Assembly: GCA_017621115.1 (NCBI GenBank)
Contig: JAGATU010000071.1
Span: 1-45,327, forward strand
Direction: 5' to 3'
Source of the DNA: Lachnospiraceae bacterium
Lineage (GTDB): Bacteria; Bacillota_A; Clostridia; Lachnospirales; Lachnospiraceae
Length of the DNA stretch: 45,327 nucleotides
Part shown: one piece after another, positions 32,896-41,631 of the stretch
How the letters are laid out: each line of letters begins with the position of its first letter
Position numbering within the stretch: position 1 is the stretch's first letter
Position numbers and translations under genes: made by a program
Notes under the pieces: generated by a model
The model's database searches: none
What the model was told of the DNA's origin: nothing
Seen by the model: the letters and a program-made list of their open reading frames with translations, nothing else

Positions 32896-33945
32896 TCAAT
32901 TTAATAAGATATTCCAATATTGTTGCATTCGCTGTAAAACGGATTCACTTTCCTTCCAGACATAATCTGCAAAACCCAAGTCATCACTTTTATCAGTTGC
33001 ATAATCAATATATTGCTTCTTTACCTGCTCCCATACTTTATCGGAGTCCATATCCTCCTGACCTAATGCAGCAAACAACACACGTAATTCACTTCTGAAT
33101 CGTTCCTGTTGCATTGCATTGTGGGAGATACCTCCCAGCATAATCGTATAATTATACTCGTCTACCACACCATCCTTTGGTATTTTCTCCAATACATCGG
33201 CACCCGGATATTTATTTGCATGAATACTATAGACCATTTTATTGAAACTTTCCATCGGATTTTGGTATTCATCAATAATTTGTAAATTATGAGAATGATA
33301 CTGTTCAATAAAACTATTAAAACTGCTTCTCTTATCCCCTGCCAGATACTTGTCTGCAAAATGAGCAAGCGCCGCAGTTGATGCCTCCAATTCCATTAAA
33401 CACTCACTTTTTGTCATAAAATACTTAGAACCCTGTCCATAATAATCACTGAAATCCATTCCGGTAAGATATTGTGAACGGCTTAAATGATCCATACCTG
33501 CTGTTATCCGGGCAAGAGTATTTTCCATCTCTTTTACTTCTTCATCCGATATATCTGAATAGAAATCATTATTATACAAATACTCACTAAACAAAAGCCA
33601 TTGATTCCCTGTATTTGTCCAGAAAATATCCTTTTCTTCGCGTCCGGCCGCAATTGTTTTCTGCCTCTCCGCATTTTTCAGATACAGATCTGCTACATCC
33701 TGCTTCATTTTTTGGAAGCCTTCTTCGCTACACAAAAAATCCCTATCTTCTTGTGAAATAGAAACCGTAGCACCGGCTGAATGTTTTTTATCCCATCCGA
33801 TTTCTTTAATGGCTTCTTCTATTTTTGCCTTTATTTCGGCCTGCTTATCTTCACTAATTATAAGCATATCCCGATTAATCGGATTATTCTGCTGTCTTCG
33901 TTCTTCATAAGCACCCATGAAAATATTGGTTCCGTTAATTATCAT
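32896..33945 (-). CDS. Hypothetical protein, second of a coupled pair under a sigma-28 promoter (349 residues)
   Basis: I do not recognise this family. It is a soluble, charged, mostly helical protein with a short strand-like N-terminus (MIINGTNIFMGAY), a VSISQEDRDFL segment near residue 61, and no signal peptide or membrane helix. The style (short N-terminal stretch, VxIS-x-E segment, helical body) resembles that of its partner at 33942-34727, suggesting a shared family or function. The ATG overlaps the partner's stop as ATGA, and GGAGGG lies 9 bases upstream, so translation is coupled. A MATE exporter gene follows. The promoter class suggests a motility-associated role (inference). Confidence 0.7.
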   Translation of the reverse strand: MIINGTNIFMGAYEERRQQNNPINRDMLIISEDKQAEIKAKIEEAIKEIGWDKKHSAGATVSISQEDRDFLCSEEGFQKMKQDVADLYLKNAERQKTIAAGREEKDIFWTNTGNQWLLFSEYLYNNDFYSDISDEEVKEMENTLARITAGMDHLSRSQYLTGMDFSDYYGQGSKYFMTKSECLMELEASTAALAHFADKYLAGDKRSSFNSFIEQYHSHNLQIIDEYQNPMESFNKMVYSIHANKYPGADVLEKIPKDGVVDEYNYTIMLGGISHNAMQQERFRSELRVLFAALGQEDMDSDKVWEQVKKQYIDYATDKSDDLGFADYVWKESESVLQRMQQYWNILLN

Positions 33946-34727
33946 CTTCCATTCCCTCCAAACAATACTTTCATTGCCTCATAAAACTCTTTATCTTCTC
34001 TCAGAATACGGCTTGCAATTGCTTTGGCGTCCGTTATCATCTGTGCTTCTGACACATCGGAAATGTCGCTGTATTTGTTTGTAAATTCCTCGGCTGCCTT
34101 ACCAAACATTTCTTCAATGCGGCTCCGGTAATCATCCGGCAATTCAATCGGAAGTTCCGGTTCTCCGTGGAATAAATGTCTTATTTGCCACCGCTGTTCC
34201 TGCACACTTGCAAACATCGATACACTTCTTGCAGAACGTTCAAATGCCTGTCGCAAATATTGCAAATCTTCCTCTGACTCTACTTTGTGGTATTCCTCTA
34301 AGGAATCCATTACATAGATATCCCTGCTGCCGTCCTCATGTCCAAGAATGGTATTACGATACTGCTTTACAAATCCTTCCATCTTCACGGCAAACAATTC
34401 TTCCAAACCATAGTTTTTATTATACTCCTTGATTTTGGCAAGGGCATCATTGCTGTACGCATTCATCTCCTGATAATGCGTTCCAACCGGGTCCATCTGT
34501 AATTTCGGTAATATCTCCCGAAGTTTCTTCTGCTTTTCAAAATCAATATGTCCCGGCATAGCCTGCACTTCTTTGCGCAGTGCTTCCATGCCTTCTTTTG
34601 AAATATCTATTTTAACACTTATTTCTTTATCCTGTAACTGCGGTGTGACATCTTTTACCCGCATAGGGTCATTCAACACTTTTAAATTACCTTCAAAGGA
34701 AAAACCATTAACATTCGTTACATTCAT
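33942..34727 (-). CDS. Hypothetical protein, first of a coupled pair under a sigma-28 promoter (261 residues)
   Basis: Unrecognised soluble protein that starts MNVTNVNGFSFEGNLKVL. After a VKIDISKEGMEALRKEV segment (about residues 38-54) it is largely helical and charged, without signal peptide, transmembrane segment or cysteine. Short N-termini of this style occur on proteins exported by the flagellar apparatus, but this is only suggestive. The start at 34727 is set by GGAGG 7 bases upstream; in-frame codons before it lack a site. It is preceded by a near-consensus sigma-28 promoter, so expression with late flagellar genes is expected. Confidence 0.7.
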   Translation of the reverse strand: MNVTNVNGFSFEGNLKVLNDPMRVKDVTPQLQDKEISVKIDISKEGMEALRKEVQAMPGHIDFEKQKKLREILPKLQMDPVGTHYQEMNAYSNDALAKIKEYNKNYGLEELFAVKMEGFVKQYRNTILGHEDGSRDIYVMDSLEEYHKVESEEDLQYLRQAFERSARSVSMFASVQEQRWQIRHLFHGEPELPIELPDDYRSRIEEMFGKAAEEFTNKYSDISDVSEAQMITDAKAIASRILREDKEFYEAMKVLFGGNGR

Positions 34728-34772
34728 AGGTATGCCTCCATGCAATAAAAACAAAAATCCGTTTCATCTTTT

Positions 34773-34799
34773 ATATCGGCATTCTAAAGACAAACATTG
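34773..34799 (-). promoter_or_regulatory. Sigma-28 (FliA/SigD) promoter of the hypothetical-protein pair
   Basis: Minus strand: CAATGTTT (34792-34799), 11 bases, GCCGATAT (34773-34780). The known consensus is TAAAGTTT-N11-GCCGATAA (enterics) or TAAA-N15-GCCGATAT (Bacillus SigD). The -10 element is exact for the Bacillus form, the -35 element matches 6 of 8, and the spacing is right. The leader would be about 40 bases. Confidence 0.75.
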
Positions 34800-34832
34800 A
34801 GTTAATTCTTGTGTTCACTTGTATTTTTTGAG

Positions 34833-34838
34833 TATAAT
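34833..34838 (+). promoter_or_regulatory. -10 box of the FMN reductase gene
   Basis: TATAAT 38 bases before the ATG. The best -35 candidate, TTGTGT (34809-34814, 18-base spacing), overlaps no other element except the region just upstream of the divergent sigma-28 promoter. Confidence 0.5.
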
Positions 34839-34875
34839 TCAAATAAATACGAGATCAACTTCTTACGGAGGGGTT

Positions 34876-35436
34876 ATGAGTAAAATTGTTGCTTTTTTAG
34901 GAAGTCCGAGAAAAAACGGATATACAGCCCAGTTGATAAATTGTGCACTGGACGGTGCTAAATCCGAGGGTGCCGAAGTAATTGTTTATGATTTAAATGC
35001 AGAAGGAATTAAAGGATGCCATGGTTGCTTCTACTGCCGCGACCATGAAGACTGCGCTACAAAAGATACCCTGTATCCTATGTATAAAGATATCAAATCT
35101 GCTGACGGAATCGTATTTGGTTCCCCTATTTATTTTGGAACCATTACCGGACAGGCAAAAATATGGTTGGACCGTATGTATCCAATGTATGCGCTTGATT
35201 TTTCACCACGCTTTCCGGGCAAAAAAGCAGTAACAGTGTATGCCCAGGCAAATGGGGACCAGACCTGTTTCCTTGATGCTATTGAATCCAATAACAAATC
35301 GTTACAGGCTTTTGGATGGGATTTGATTGACAGTCTCCATATCTACGGAAATACTGCTCCTGACTATTCAATTCCGCAAGAAATACTTGAGAGGGCTTAT
35401 GAAGCAGGAAAAGCATTAGCAAAGGCATCCGATTAA
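34876..35436 (+). CDS. NADPH-dependent FMN reductase / flavodoxin-fold protein
   Basis: A 186-residue flavoprotein of the iron-sulfur-flavoprotein-like FMN reductase group. The FMN phosphate loop is AFLGSPRKNGYTAQL (residues about 6-20), followed by CHGCFYCRDHEDCATKD (about 50-66), a Cys cluster typical of this group, and IVFGSPIYFGTITGQAKIWLDR. The clustered cysteines may bind an Fe-S centre or be redox active; the substrate is unknown. The start at 34876 is set by GGAGGGG; codons before it in frame are leader. It is divergent from the sigma-28 operon and ends in a terminator hairpin that overlaps its stop codon. Confidence 0.88.
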   Translation: MSKIVAFLGSPRKNGYTAQLINCALDGAKSEGAEVIVYDLNAEGIKGCHGCFYCRDHEDCATKDTLYPMYKDIKSADGIVFGSPIYFGTITGQAKIWLDRMYPMYALDFSPRFPGKKAVTVYAQANGDQTCFLDAIESNNKSLQAFGWDLIDSLHIYGNTAPDYSIPQEILERAYEAGKALAKASD

Positions 35437-35451
35437 TCGGATGCCTTTTTT
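35424..35451. terminator. Terminator hairpin overlapping the FMN reductase stop codon
   Basis: A perfect 22-base palindrome (35424-35445), stem GGCATCCG with CGGATGCC, followed by TTTTTT. It is also placed to stop minus-strand transcripts leaving the POR operon. Confidence 0.85.
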
Positions 35452-35488
35452 ATTACATAACCTTATTACACTAATTCTTCTGACTTCT

Positions 35489-37687
35489 TTATTTCTCAGC
35501 TCTCTTCTTCAGTTCCGCAAATCGTCTATCGGTCTCCTGTTGCAATCTTTCGACTACATCACGGTACTCTTCCTTCTGCAAATGTTTGGTTCTACCCATC
35601 ATGGAAAGCCAATCAAGAATCGGAATCTTTTTGCCTGTTTTTTCCGGGTCATATGACAATGTGGTTACGCCCTGTTCCACTTCGTACAATGGAAAATAAC
35701 AGGAATTAACTGCTGCCTCTATAACCTTTCGTTCCGTTGCCGGTTTATCATTCCAGTTAAGCGGGCAGGCTGATATTGCCTTTACATATGCGGTTCCCGT
35801 AGTCTTAGCATAATGCGCTGCTTTTGCTGCCTTTCTCATAAAATCCACCGGATTGGATTCCGCAACAGTTGCCACATAAGGAATTCCCGTTGCTTCCATA
35901 ATACGGGGCATATCCTTGTGGAAAAATGTCTTACCATACTGCTTACTACCGATATGAGAGGTTGAACTCCGGGCTCCTAAAGGTGTCGAATACGAAAGCT
36001 GATAACCGGTATTCATATAACCACCATTGTCATATTCAAAAATCAAAAGTCTGTGCCCTCTAAGAGCCGTGCCGAGTGCGGAACCCATACCGATATCCAT
36101 TCCGCCATCGCCACTAACCATAACAAAGATAATATCTCCCGGCGGAATTTCACCTTTTGCCTGCTTACGGTAACACACCTCTGCTACACCACTTAATGTC
36201 GCGGCACCGTTCTGGAATAGGTTGTGAAGATACGGCACTCTGAAACTCGTTCTCGGATAGGCCGTTGTTACAATCATTGCACATCCTGTCTGGAATAAAA
36301 ATACTACCGGGTCCTCAATTCCTCTAAGCAAAAGATTCAGATTGACAGGAATGCCACATCCCGGACATGCACCGTGTCCCGGTGCAATTCGCCCCGGCAT
36401 AGCCGTAACCGCATTCAGATTTGCCTTCGCTCCGATAGCCGTATCTTCTCTTTTGATTGGAGCAAAAAGCGGTTCATCCACCATTGTCTGTTTATCTGCA
36501 GAAGTCTTCACACCAGTGCCCTGTGTAACTCCATAATACGCAAAATCAGGCTTTGCAGGGTTTTCTACCCAGGCTATCATATCCTTTGCATCTTCTTTAA
36601 AAAAGTCCTTACCGCCAAGACCATACACAAGACTTTTTATCCTTGCATAACTGCCTGCTTTTTGCATAGCCGCACGTACTTCCAGCGACAGATTACCACC
36701 TCCGGCGCCATAACTGTCCTGTCTGTCTGCCACCAAAATATTATCTGCATGACGAAGCATCTTAAATAATTCTTTTCCCGGAAACGGACGAAGTACATGC
36801 AGGGTCGTTGCTCCTGCTTTTTTACCATCTGCCCTCATCTCTTCAACAGCCTCTATCGAAGTATCGTAAGATGAACCAAGCAATACCAGAATGCTTTCGG
36901 CATCTTCGCAATGAATGCCTTCCACTTTTCCGTATTTTCTACCTGACAATTCTTCAAATGACTTAAAAATCTGTGGCAGAATACGGTCTGCCTCTTCCAT
37001 TGCCAGATGCAACTGATATCGGTTATTAATCAAATCCGGTTCGTTCATATAGGAACCGACTGTAATCGGATGCTCCAAATCCAGAAACGGATATGTTTCC
37101 ATCTTCGGCCCAATATACTCACGGATATCTTCGTCATTTTCAAAACGGTAGCAACGGCCCTTCTGGTGGCTGGAAAAGAAACCGTCGTACGCAACCACTA
37201 CAGGGAGTCTTACCTGCTCTGCCAGCTTCAGTGCCATAATATTAAAATCGTAAACCTGCTGTACCGTACTCGCAAAAAGTATCGGCCAGCCTGCATTTAA
37301 CAGATACATAATATCACTGTGGTCGCCTTTAATAGAAAGCGGTCCCGAAACTGTTCGGCATACCACATTCATAACCATCGGATATCGGGTCCCTGACTGT
37401 ACCGGAAACTGTTCCAACGCATACAAAAGACCATTGGCGCTGGTTGCATTGACTACACGGCCTCCTGCAACGGATGCACCGTAACAGATGCCAGCTGCAC
37501 TGTGTTCACCTTCTGCTGCTACCATCACAAGGTCTGTTTCCCCATTCGCACGCATAATATCCAGATTTTCCGCAATCTGGGTCGAAGGAGTAATCGGATA
37601 ATAGCCCATCAAATCATAACCGATTTGTTTGATGGCAATTGCAGCCATTTCATTACCGGAGGCATATTCCATAACCTGATTTTTCAT
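35489..37687 (-). CDS. 2-oxoacid:ferredoxin oxidoreductase, fused alpha-beta subunit
   Basis: A 732-residue fusion. Residues 1-400 are the PorA-like alpha subunit (NEMAAIAIKQIGYDLMGYYPITPSTQIAE and the pyrimidine-binding AAEGEHSAAGICYGASVAGGRV). From about 425 comes the PorB-like thiamine-diphosphate beta subunit, with GHGACPGCGIPVN, FQTGCAMI and the TPP motif VSGDGGMDIGMGSALGTALRG. The enzyme oxidatively decarboxylates a 2-oxoacid to the acyl-CoA and reduces ferredoxin. The gamma and delta parts are fused in the gene just upstream, which overlaps by one base (TAATG). Substrate (pyruvate, branched-chain or other) is not certain. Confidence 0.92.
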   Translation of the reverse strand: MKNQVMEYASGNEMAAIAIKQIGYDLMGYYPITPSTQIAENLDIMRANGETDLVMVAAEGEHSAAGICYGASVAGGRVVNATSANGLLYALEQFPVQSGTRYPMVMNVVCRTVSGPLSIKGDHSDIMYLLNAGWPILFASTVQQVYDFNIMALKLAEQVRLPVVVAYDGFFSSHQKGRCYRFENDEDIREYIGPKMETYPFLDLEHPITVGSYMNEPDLINNRYQLHLAMEEADRILPQIFKSFEELSGRKYGKVEGIHCEDAESILVLLGSSYDTSIEAVEEMRADGKKAGATTLHVLRPFPGKELFKMLRHADNILVADRQDSYGAGGGNLSLEVRAAMQKAGSYARIKSLVYGLGGKDFFKEDAKDMIAWVENPAKPDFAYYGVTQGTGVKTSADKQTMVDEPLFAPIKREDTAIGAKANLNAVTAMPGRIAPGHGACPGCGIPVNLNLLLRGIEDPVVFLFQTGCAMIVTTAYPRTSFRVPYLHNLFQNGAATLSGVAEVCYRKQAKGEIPPGDIIFVMVSGDGGMDIGMGSALGTALRGHRLLIFEYDNGGYMNTGYQLSYSTPLGARSSTSHIGSKQYGKTFFHKDMPRIMEATGIPYVATVAESNPVDFMRKAAKAAHYAKTTGTAYVKAISACPLNWNDKPATERKVIEAAVNSCYFPLYEVEQGVTTLSYDPEKTGKKIPILDWLSMMGRTKHLQKEEYRDVVERLQQETDRRFAELKKRAEK

Positions 37688-38823
37688 TATATTTCTCCTC
37701 CTTCCATTCTCTGTTCGGTTAAATAGGATTCCGATGTTATATATCCATCCGGTCCGGACTCTTCATAATAATCCGGCTTACGGATCAATTCCTGATTCGG
37801 GATGAAATAATCCTTATCCGGATGCTCTGCTTCCAGCCCTCTTACCAGCGCATTTACCGGGCATACATCCACACATCTAAGACAGCCTTTACAATGATAG
37901 TAATCCAAGCCCTTATTGACCATCATCTTCCTGCCTTTGTACTCGCCTTTTTCAAACTGGAATACCATATCCGGACAGGCTGAAAAACAAAGACCGCAAT
38001 TGATACATCTTTCCTTGATAAAAAGAGGAATATAACCCTGTCTGGAGGGCGATAAGTCAGCAATTACCGTACTTCCAAAGCGTGGATTCACTCCACCGAT
38101 TGGCATATTATCATAGCCCCATTCCTGTGACTTTGAGGAGGCACATTTTGACTTCTTTGCATTTTCTGTCTCACCATCAACTGACCTATCTGCCTCTGCC
38201 TTGCAACCACAGCAATCTGCCAGTTTTCTTACTTCCTCAAATCCTCTTCTCATACCTTCCAGATTGCTTTGCAAAGCATCGGGGTATTTTTTCCCAAGCG
38301 TATCTGTAACAATCTGCTCACCGGCCTTTATATCTTCCAATCCCATAATCCGAAGCGTTGCTCCAAGCATCACCACATTGATTCTGGAATGCGTTTCCAT
38401 AGCAATACGCTGTGCTTCCAGGCCATAGCAAATACCTGTTTTGCAACTGCTCACATTCTCCTGTCCGGGTTCTAAGGTAATAATAATTGCCGTATCTTCT
38501 TTGCATCCTTTATAGACAGATTCATCCTTTAATAATGCCTGATGAAATACCACCAATACATCCGGCTCCACTACCGGAAAATGCACACGGATCTCTTTTT
38601 CCTTATTGCAATAACGTATAAATCCCTTTACCGGTGTTCCTGTTTTCTCCGAACCATAACTGGAAAAATTACTGCTGTTCACATCCAGATACTTTACTCC
38701 CAGTTCGCCAAGCATTTTTCCGCATAAATTAGCACCAAGTCCTCCGATGCTTTCTAAACGTATTTCATAATATTCTTTTCCGGAAGCAAGTGTTTCTTTT
38801 AAACCCATTCCTGATTCCAACAT
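37687..38823 (-). CDS. 2-oxoacid:ferredoxin oxidoreductase, fused gamma-delta subunit
   Basis: A 378-residue fusion. Residues about 17-200 are the PorG gamma subunit (YEIRLESIGGLGANLCGKMLGELG, NSSNFSSYGSEKTGTPVKGFIR). A Cys/Lys-rich linker (about 200-235, CCGCKAEADRSVDGE) follows, then the ferredoxin-like delta part with two 4Fe-4S motifs: CINCGLCFSACP and CKGCLRCVDVCP. These clusters would carry electrons from the TPP subunit to rubredoxin or ferredoxin. It lies between the rubredoxin gene (22 bases upstream) and the alpha-beta gene. An AAAGGAAG site precedes the ATG. Confidence 0.92.
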   Translation of the reverse strand: MLESGMGLKETLASGKEYYEIRLESIGGLGANLCGKMLGELGVKYLDVNSSNFSSYGSEKTGTPVKGFIRYCNKEKEIRVHFPVVEPDVLVVFHQALLKDESVYKGCKEDTAIIITLEPGQENVSSCKTGICYGLEAQRIAMETHSRINVVMLGATLRIMGLEDIKAGEQIVTDTLGKKYPDALQSNLEGMRRGFEEVRKLADCCGCKAEADRSVDGETENAKKSKCASSKSQEWGYDNMPIGGVNPRFGSTVIADLSPSRQGYIPLFIKERCINCGLCFSACPDMVFQFEKGEYKGRKMMVNKGLDYYHCKGCLRCVDVCPVNALVRGLEAEHPDKDYFIPNQELIRKPDYYEESGPDGYITSESYLTEQRMEGGEI

Positions 38824-38845
38824 ATCTTCCTTTCATTCCTTCCGG

Positions 38846-39007
38846 TTATTCTTCTACTTTACTGAAAAAATCTTTTCCTACCGAACATAACGGACATAAA
38901 AAATCCTCCGGAACATCTTCCCATTTTGTTCCCGGTGCAATACCTTCTTCCGGTGCACCCTCTTCTTCATCGTAAGTCCATCCACATACATCACAAACAT
39001 ATTTCAT
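38846..39007 (-). CDS. Rubredoxin
   Basis: A 53-residue one-iron electron carrier. It begins MKYVCDVCGWTYDEEEG and holds the four iron ligands as C5-x2-C8-G and C38-P-L-C41, with the usual GTKWEDVPEDFLCP stretch between. AAGGAGG lies 8 bases before the ATG. It sits between the A-type flavoprotein gene and the POR genes. Rubredoxin is the known electron donor to flavodiiron proteins in anaerobes, so it should link the two. Confidence 0.95.
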   Translation of the reverse strand: MKYVCDVCGWTYDEEEGAPEEGIAPGTKWEDVPEDFLCPLCSVGKDFFSKVEE

Positions 39008-39040
39008 TAATATAGCCTCCTTATTCTTTCTACTTCACTA

Positions 39041-40213
39041 CTACATTATTTCGCATTCTCTTTTACATAATTCATCCGCAAGCATTTCAATCTGTAAAAT
39101 ATTTTCCCCACTTAAAGCCGAGAGAATCTTCACGTTATTTTCTACAAATGTAATTCCTCTGCTGTCCTTAAATTTCTCCTGCATCAACTGCGCCGCCACC
39201 GGCATCCAACTTCCGTTTTCAATAAAAGCAATCGTTCTGTTTGCAAAATTACGTTCTGTCAACCAACTGATAAACTCTCTCATAAACGGAAATATGCCTA
39301 CATTGTAAGTTGTTGTTGCAAGAACCAATTTGCTGTATTTAAATGCTTCAGCAACCACTTGCGTTATATCACACCTTGCCAAATCTCTTACAATTACATT
39401 TTTACAACCTCTTTCAGCCAGCGCATCCGCAAGAAGCATTACTGCTTTCTTTGTATTTCCGTAGATGGATGTATAAGCAATTAATATCCCCTCTTCTTCA
39501 GGTTGATACAAAGACCAGGTATTATATTTTTCAATATAGTATTGCAGATTCTCTTTCAGAACCGGCCCGTGCAAAGGACAAATTGTCTGTATATCCCAAG
39601 CCGACAATTTAGCAAGCAGTTTCTGTACCGGAACGCCGTACTTTCCTACAATTCCGATATAATACCGCCTTGCCTCATCAAGCCATTCCTCATCCGTATC
39701 CGGTGTGCCAAATTTACCAAATGCATCCGCCGAAAAAAGCACCTTATCCGTACTGTCATAAGTCACAATCACCTCCGGCCAGTGAACCATCAGTGCCTCT
39801 GCAAAATGCAGTTTATGCTTTCCCAGCGAAATCATGTCACCGTCTCCTACCTCAATCCGATTTTCCGTCAAATCCCTTCCAAAGAAATTCTTCATCATAA
39901 CAAATGCTTTCTTCGAAGCAACCAATGTCGTATTCGGATACTTTTCCAGAAAATTTTTAATATTCGCTGAATGATCCGGTTCCATATGCTGGACTATCAG
40001 ATAATCCGGTTTTCGTTTTCCTAAAATCTCCTGCATATTCTGCATCCACTGAAGTGTGAATCCTGCATCCACAGTATCAAATACCGCTATCCTCTCATCC
40101 ATAATCAGATACGAATTGTATGACATACCATTTTTTACCGGATACATTCCCTCAAACAAATCAATCATGTAATCGTTCACGCCAATGTAACTAATGTCAC
40201 TTGTAATCATCAT
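39041..40213 (-). CDS. fprA: A-type flavoprotein (flavodiiron oxygen/NO reductase, FprA family)
   Basis: A 390-residue two-domain enzyme. The N-terminal metallo-beta-lactamase-like domain carries the di-iron motif H76-x-E78-x-D80-H81 (VQHMEPDHSANI). The C-terminal flavodoxin domain (from about 248) has the FMN loop AYTSIYGNTKKAV. Family members reduce O2 to water or NO to N2O with electrons from rubredoxin, protecting anaerobes. Here rubredoxin is the next gene, followed by a complete POR, so the operon could supply its own electrons. Met1 and Met2 are equally good starts; AGGGG lies 9 bases upstream. Confidence 0.96.
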   Translation of the reverse strand: MMITSDISYIGVNDYMIDLFEGMYPVKNGMSYNSYLIMDERIAVFDTVDAGFTLQWMQNMQEILGKRKPDYLIVQHMEPDHSANIKNFLEKYPNTTLVASKKAFVMMKNFFGRDLTENRIEVGDGDMISLGKHKLHFAEALMVHWPEVIVTYDSTDKVLFSADAFGKFGTPDTDEEWLDEARRYYIGIVGKYGVPVQKLLAKLSAWDIQTICPLHGPVLKENLQYYIEKYNTWSLYQPEEEGILIAYTSIYGNTKKAVMLLADALAERGCKNVIVRDLARCDITQVVAEAFKYSKLVLATTTYNVGIFPFMREFISWLTERNFANRTIAFIENGSWMPVAAQLMQEKFKDSRGITFVENNVKILSALSGENILQIEMLADELCKRECEIM

Positions 40214-40276
40214 GGATTATTACCCCTATAAATTCTTTTTTTATAGTCTGTTCCGTTTTTGGAAAATATATGCAAC

Positions 40277-40308
40277 AAAGCCCCGAAACAATATTGTTTC
40301 GAGGCTTT
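40277..40308. terminator. Inverted repeat after the MFS gene (probable terminator)
   Basis: A 32-base inverted repeat (centre 40292.5) with one mismatched pair, between the MFS stop and the FprA start. The minus-strand tail (TTTGTTGCATATATTTTCC) is only moderately U-rich, so termination may be incomplete. Confidence 0.55.
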
Positions 40309-40330
40309 CGCTTCTATAATCCCTATTTAT

Positions 40331-41431
40331 TTACCATATCGAGAAGAAATAACCGGCTAGCGGCGAAAGTACAATCATAATAACCGAAAATGTGAATGAG
40401 CCCATGGAAATCAAAGTTGCTCTCTGCTCAGACGGAAACATATCCTGCAACTTAGCATCTGTCCTAATCTGTAAAGCATCATCCGCCATAGCGGAGATAA
40501 ATCCTCCAAGTACCATAATCGGAATCCATCCTGTATGTTCCAGACAGATACCTGACGCCACACCAATGGAACAAGTAATAAGTATGCTTACATACCGCGC
40601 TTTTTTTGCTTTCAGGATTAATTTGGAACCTACGATACCGCCCATTTCCATAATAAACAAAGCAATTCCGAGCGCGCGGTTATCAATTCCGGCACTTGTA
40701 AGTTTTGCCTGCAAGAAGAACAATAGCAAAATATCCATTGCTCCAACAAATGAATTGGCAAACATTAATTTCGTGGCTTTCACATTATTCTTTAAGAACC
40801 GCAGACTATCTGCAAAATACTTTATAAGTTCTCGGATAATTCTTTTTACATCCGGATATTCCTTAACCGGAGTATCCACCCTCACTTCTACCAATGCCCA
40901 TGTAAGAATCAAAATCGGTACATGCCAAAGAGCACTGATTACATACGCTAACCGGTATCCCATAAACAGCGCTACACCGGCACATAATGTAGATATCGCC
41001 GTTCCGACACGATATATGATCATCTGATTGGAAAAATACTTCTCATACCGCGTTTCCTGATTCACACTTTTTAACGAATCATATGCCAAAGCATCTCCGG
41101 AACCGGACGCAAAATTGTACATCAACGCATGGAATACGAAAGAAAGACATACCATTCCGATTCCATTTGAAAATACCATTATGGTATTTCCGATAATTGC
41201 CATCATCTGGCTTACCAGAAGCATTTTCTTCCGTCCATAGATATCTGCCAGAATTCCTGACGGTATTTCACATATCAGACTCGTAATGTGAAATACGGTT
41301 TCCGCAAAGCCAATCTCCACCAAAGAGAATCCTCTTGCAGCCAGAATGGCTACCCATGCACCTGTCACAGACAGATTACCAAGCATAGATGTTATGTATA
41401 ATAAATTGATTTGTTTCTTAATTTTAAGCAT
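40331..41431 (-). CDS. MFS exporter controlled by an attenuator leader
   Basis: A 366-residue major facilitator protein with about eleven to twelve hydrophobic helices, beginning MLKIKKQINLLYITSMLGNL. The loop 2-3 signature appears as GILADIYGRKKMLL. NFASGSGDALAYDSLK is typical of Firmicutes drug-efflux-like MFS proteins. The C-terminal half is somewhat short. The substrate is unknown, but the leader design suggests induction by a ribosome-targeting compound (inference). The start at 41431 has AAAGGAG about 9 bases upstream; an in-frame TTG farther up would run through the regulatory hairpin. Confidence 0.88.
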   Translation of the reverse strand: MLKIKKQINLLYITSMLGNLSVTGAWVAILAARGFSLVEIGFAETVFHITSLICEIPSGILADIYGRKKMLLVSQMMAIIGNTIMVFSNGIGMVCLSFVFHALMYNFASGSGDALAYDSLKSVNQETRYEKYFSNQMIIYRVGTAISTLCAGVALFMGYRLAYVISALWHVPILILTWALVEVRVDTPVKEYPDVKRIIRELIKYFADSLRFLKNNVKATKLMFANSFVGAMDILLLFFLQAKLTSAGIDNRALGIALFIMEMGGIVGSKLILKAKKARYVSILITCSIGVASGICLEHTGWIPIMVLGGFISAMADDALQIRTDAKLQDMFPSEQRATLISMGSFTFSVIMIVLSPLAGYFFSIW

Positions 41432-41625
41432 AAAAAAATCTCCTTTATCGAATTTTATTACGACTGCTATACGCCATATCGCACACAAAAATGATAAGGA
41501 GATAGTACAAACCTACCGAAAAATGGGCGCACTATCCCCCTAAGGGAGATAAATGTATCCTTTTTTCAGTTGAAGATTTGTCATTTTCCAGAACATAATC
41601 TATTCTCTTTTCTTACTTATTTCTG
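41432..41625 (-). promoter_or_regulatory. Attenuator leader of the MFS gene: leader peptide plus alternative hairpins
   Basis: From the promoter the transcript has about 194 bases before the ATG. Segment 1 (41544-41550, inside the leader-peptide 3' end) pairs with segment 2 (41534-41540). Segment 2 extended (41531-41539, GGGGATAGT) pairs with segment 3 (41498-41506, ACTATCTCC, one G-U). Segment 3 (41493-41503) pairs with segment 4 (41438-41449), which contains the ribosome binding site AAAGGAG and is followed by seven U residues and the AUG. Pairings 1:2 plus 3:4 would hide the site; 2:3 would free it. Confidence 0.72.
41540..41596 (-). CDS. Putative leader peptide of the MFS attenuator (18 residues)
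   Basis: An 18-codon frame, MFWKMTNLQLKKGYIYLP-stop, starts about 30 bases after the predicted transcription start. Its last four codons and stop make up pairing segment 1 and part of segment 2, as in erm/cat-type leaders, where a stalled ribosome alters folding. The ribosome binding site is weak (AAAAGAGA, 8 bases upstream). Translation is not proven. Confidence 0.5.
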   Translation of the reverse strand: MFWKMTNLQLKKGYIYLP

Positions 41626-41631
41626 TTTTAT

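Noticed and set aside
41445..41477. A second, 10-residue leader frame (MAYSSRNKIR) whose stop overlaps the MFS ribosome binding site.
   Set aside because: It has no ribosome binding site of its own and lies in the loop between segments 3 and 4; chance is a sufficient explanation.
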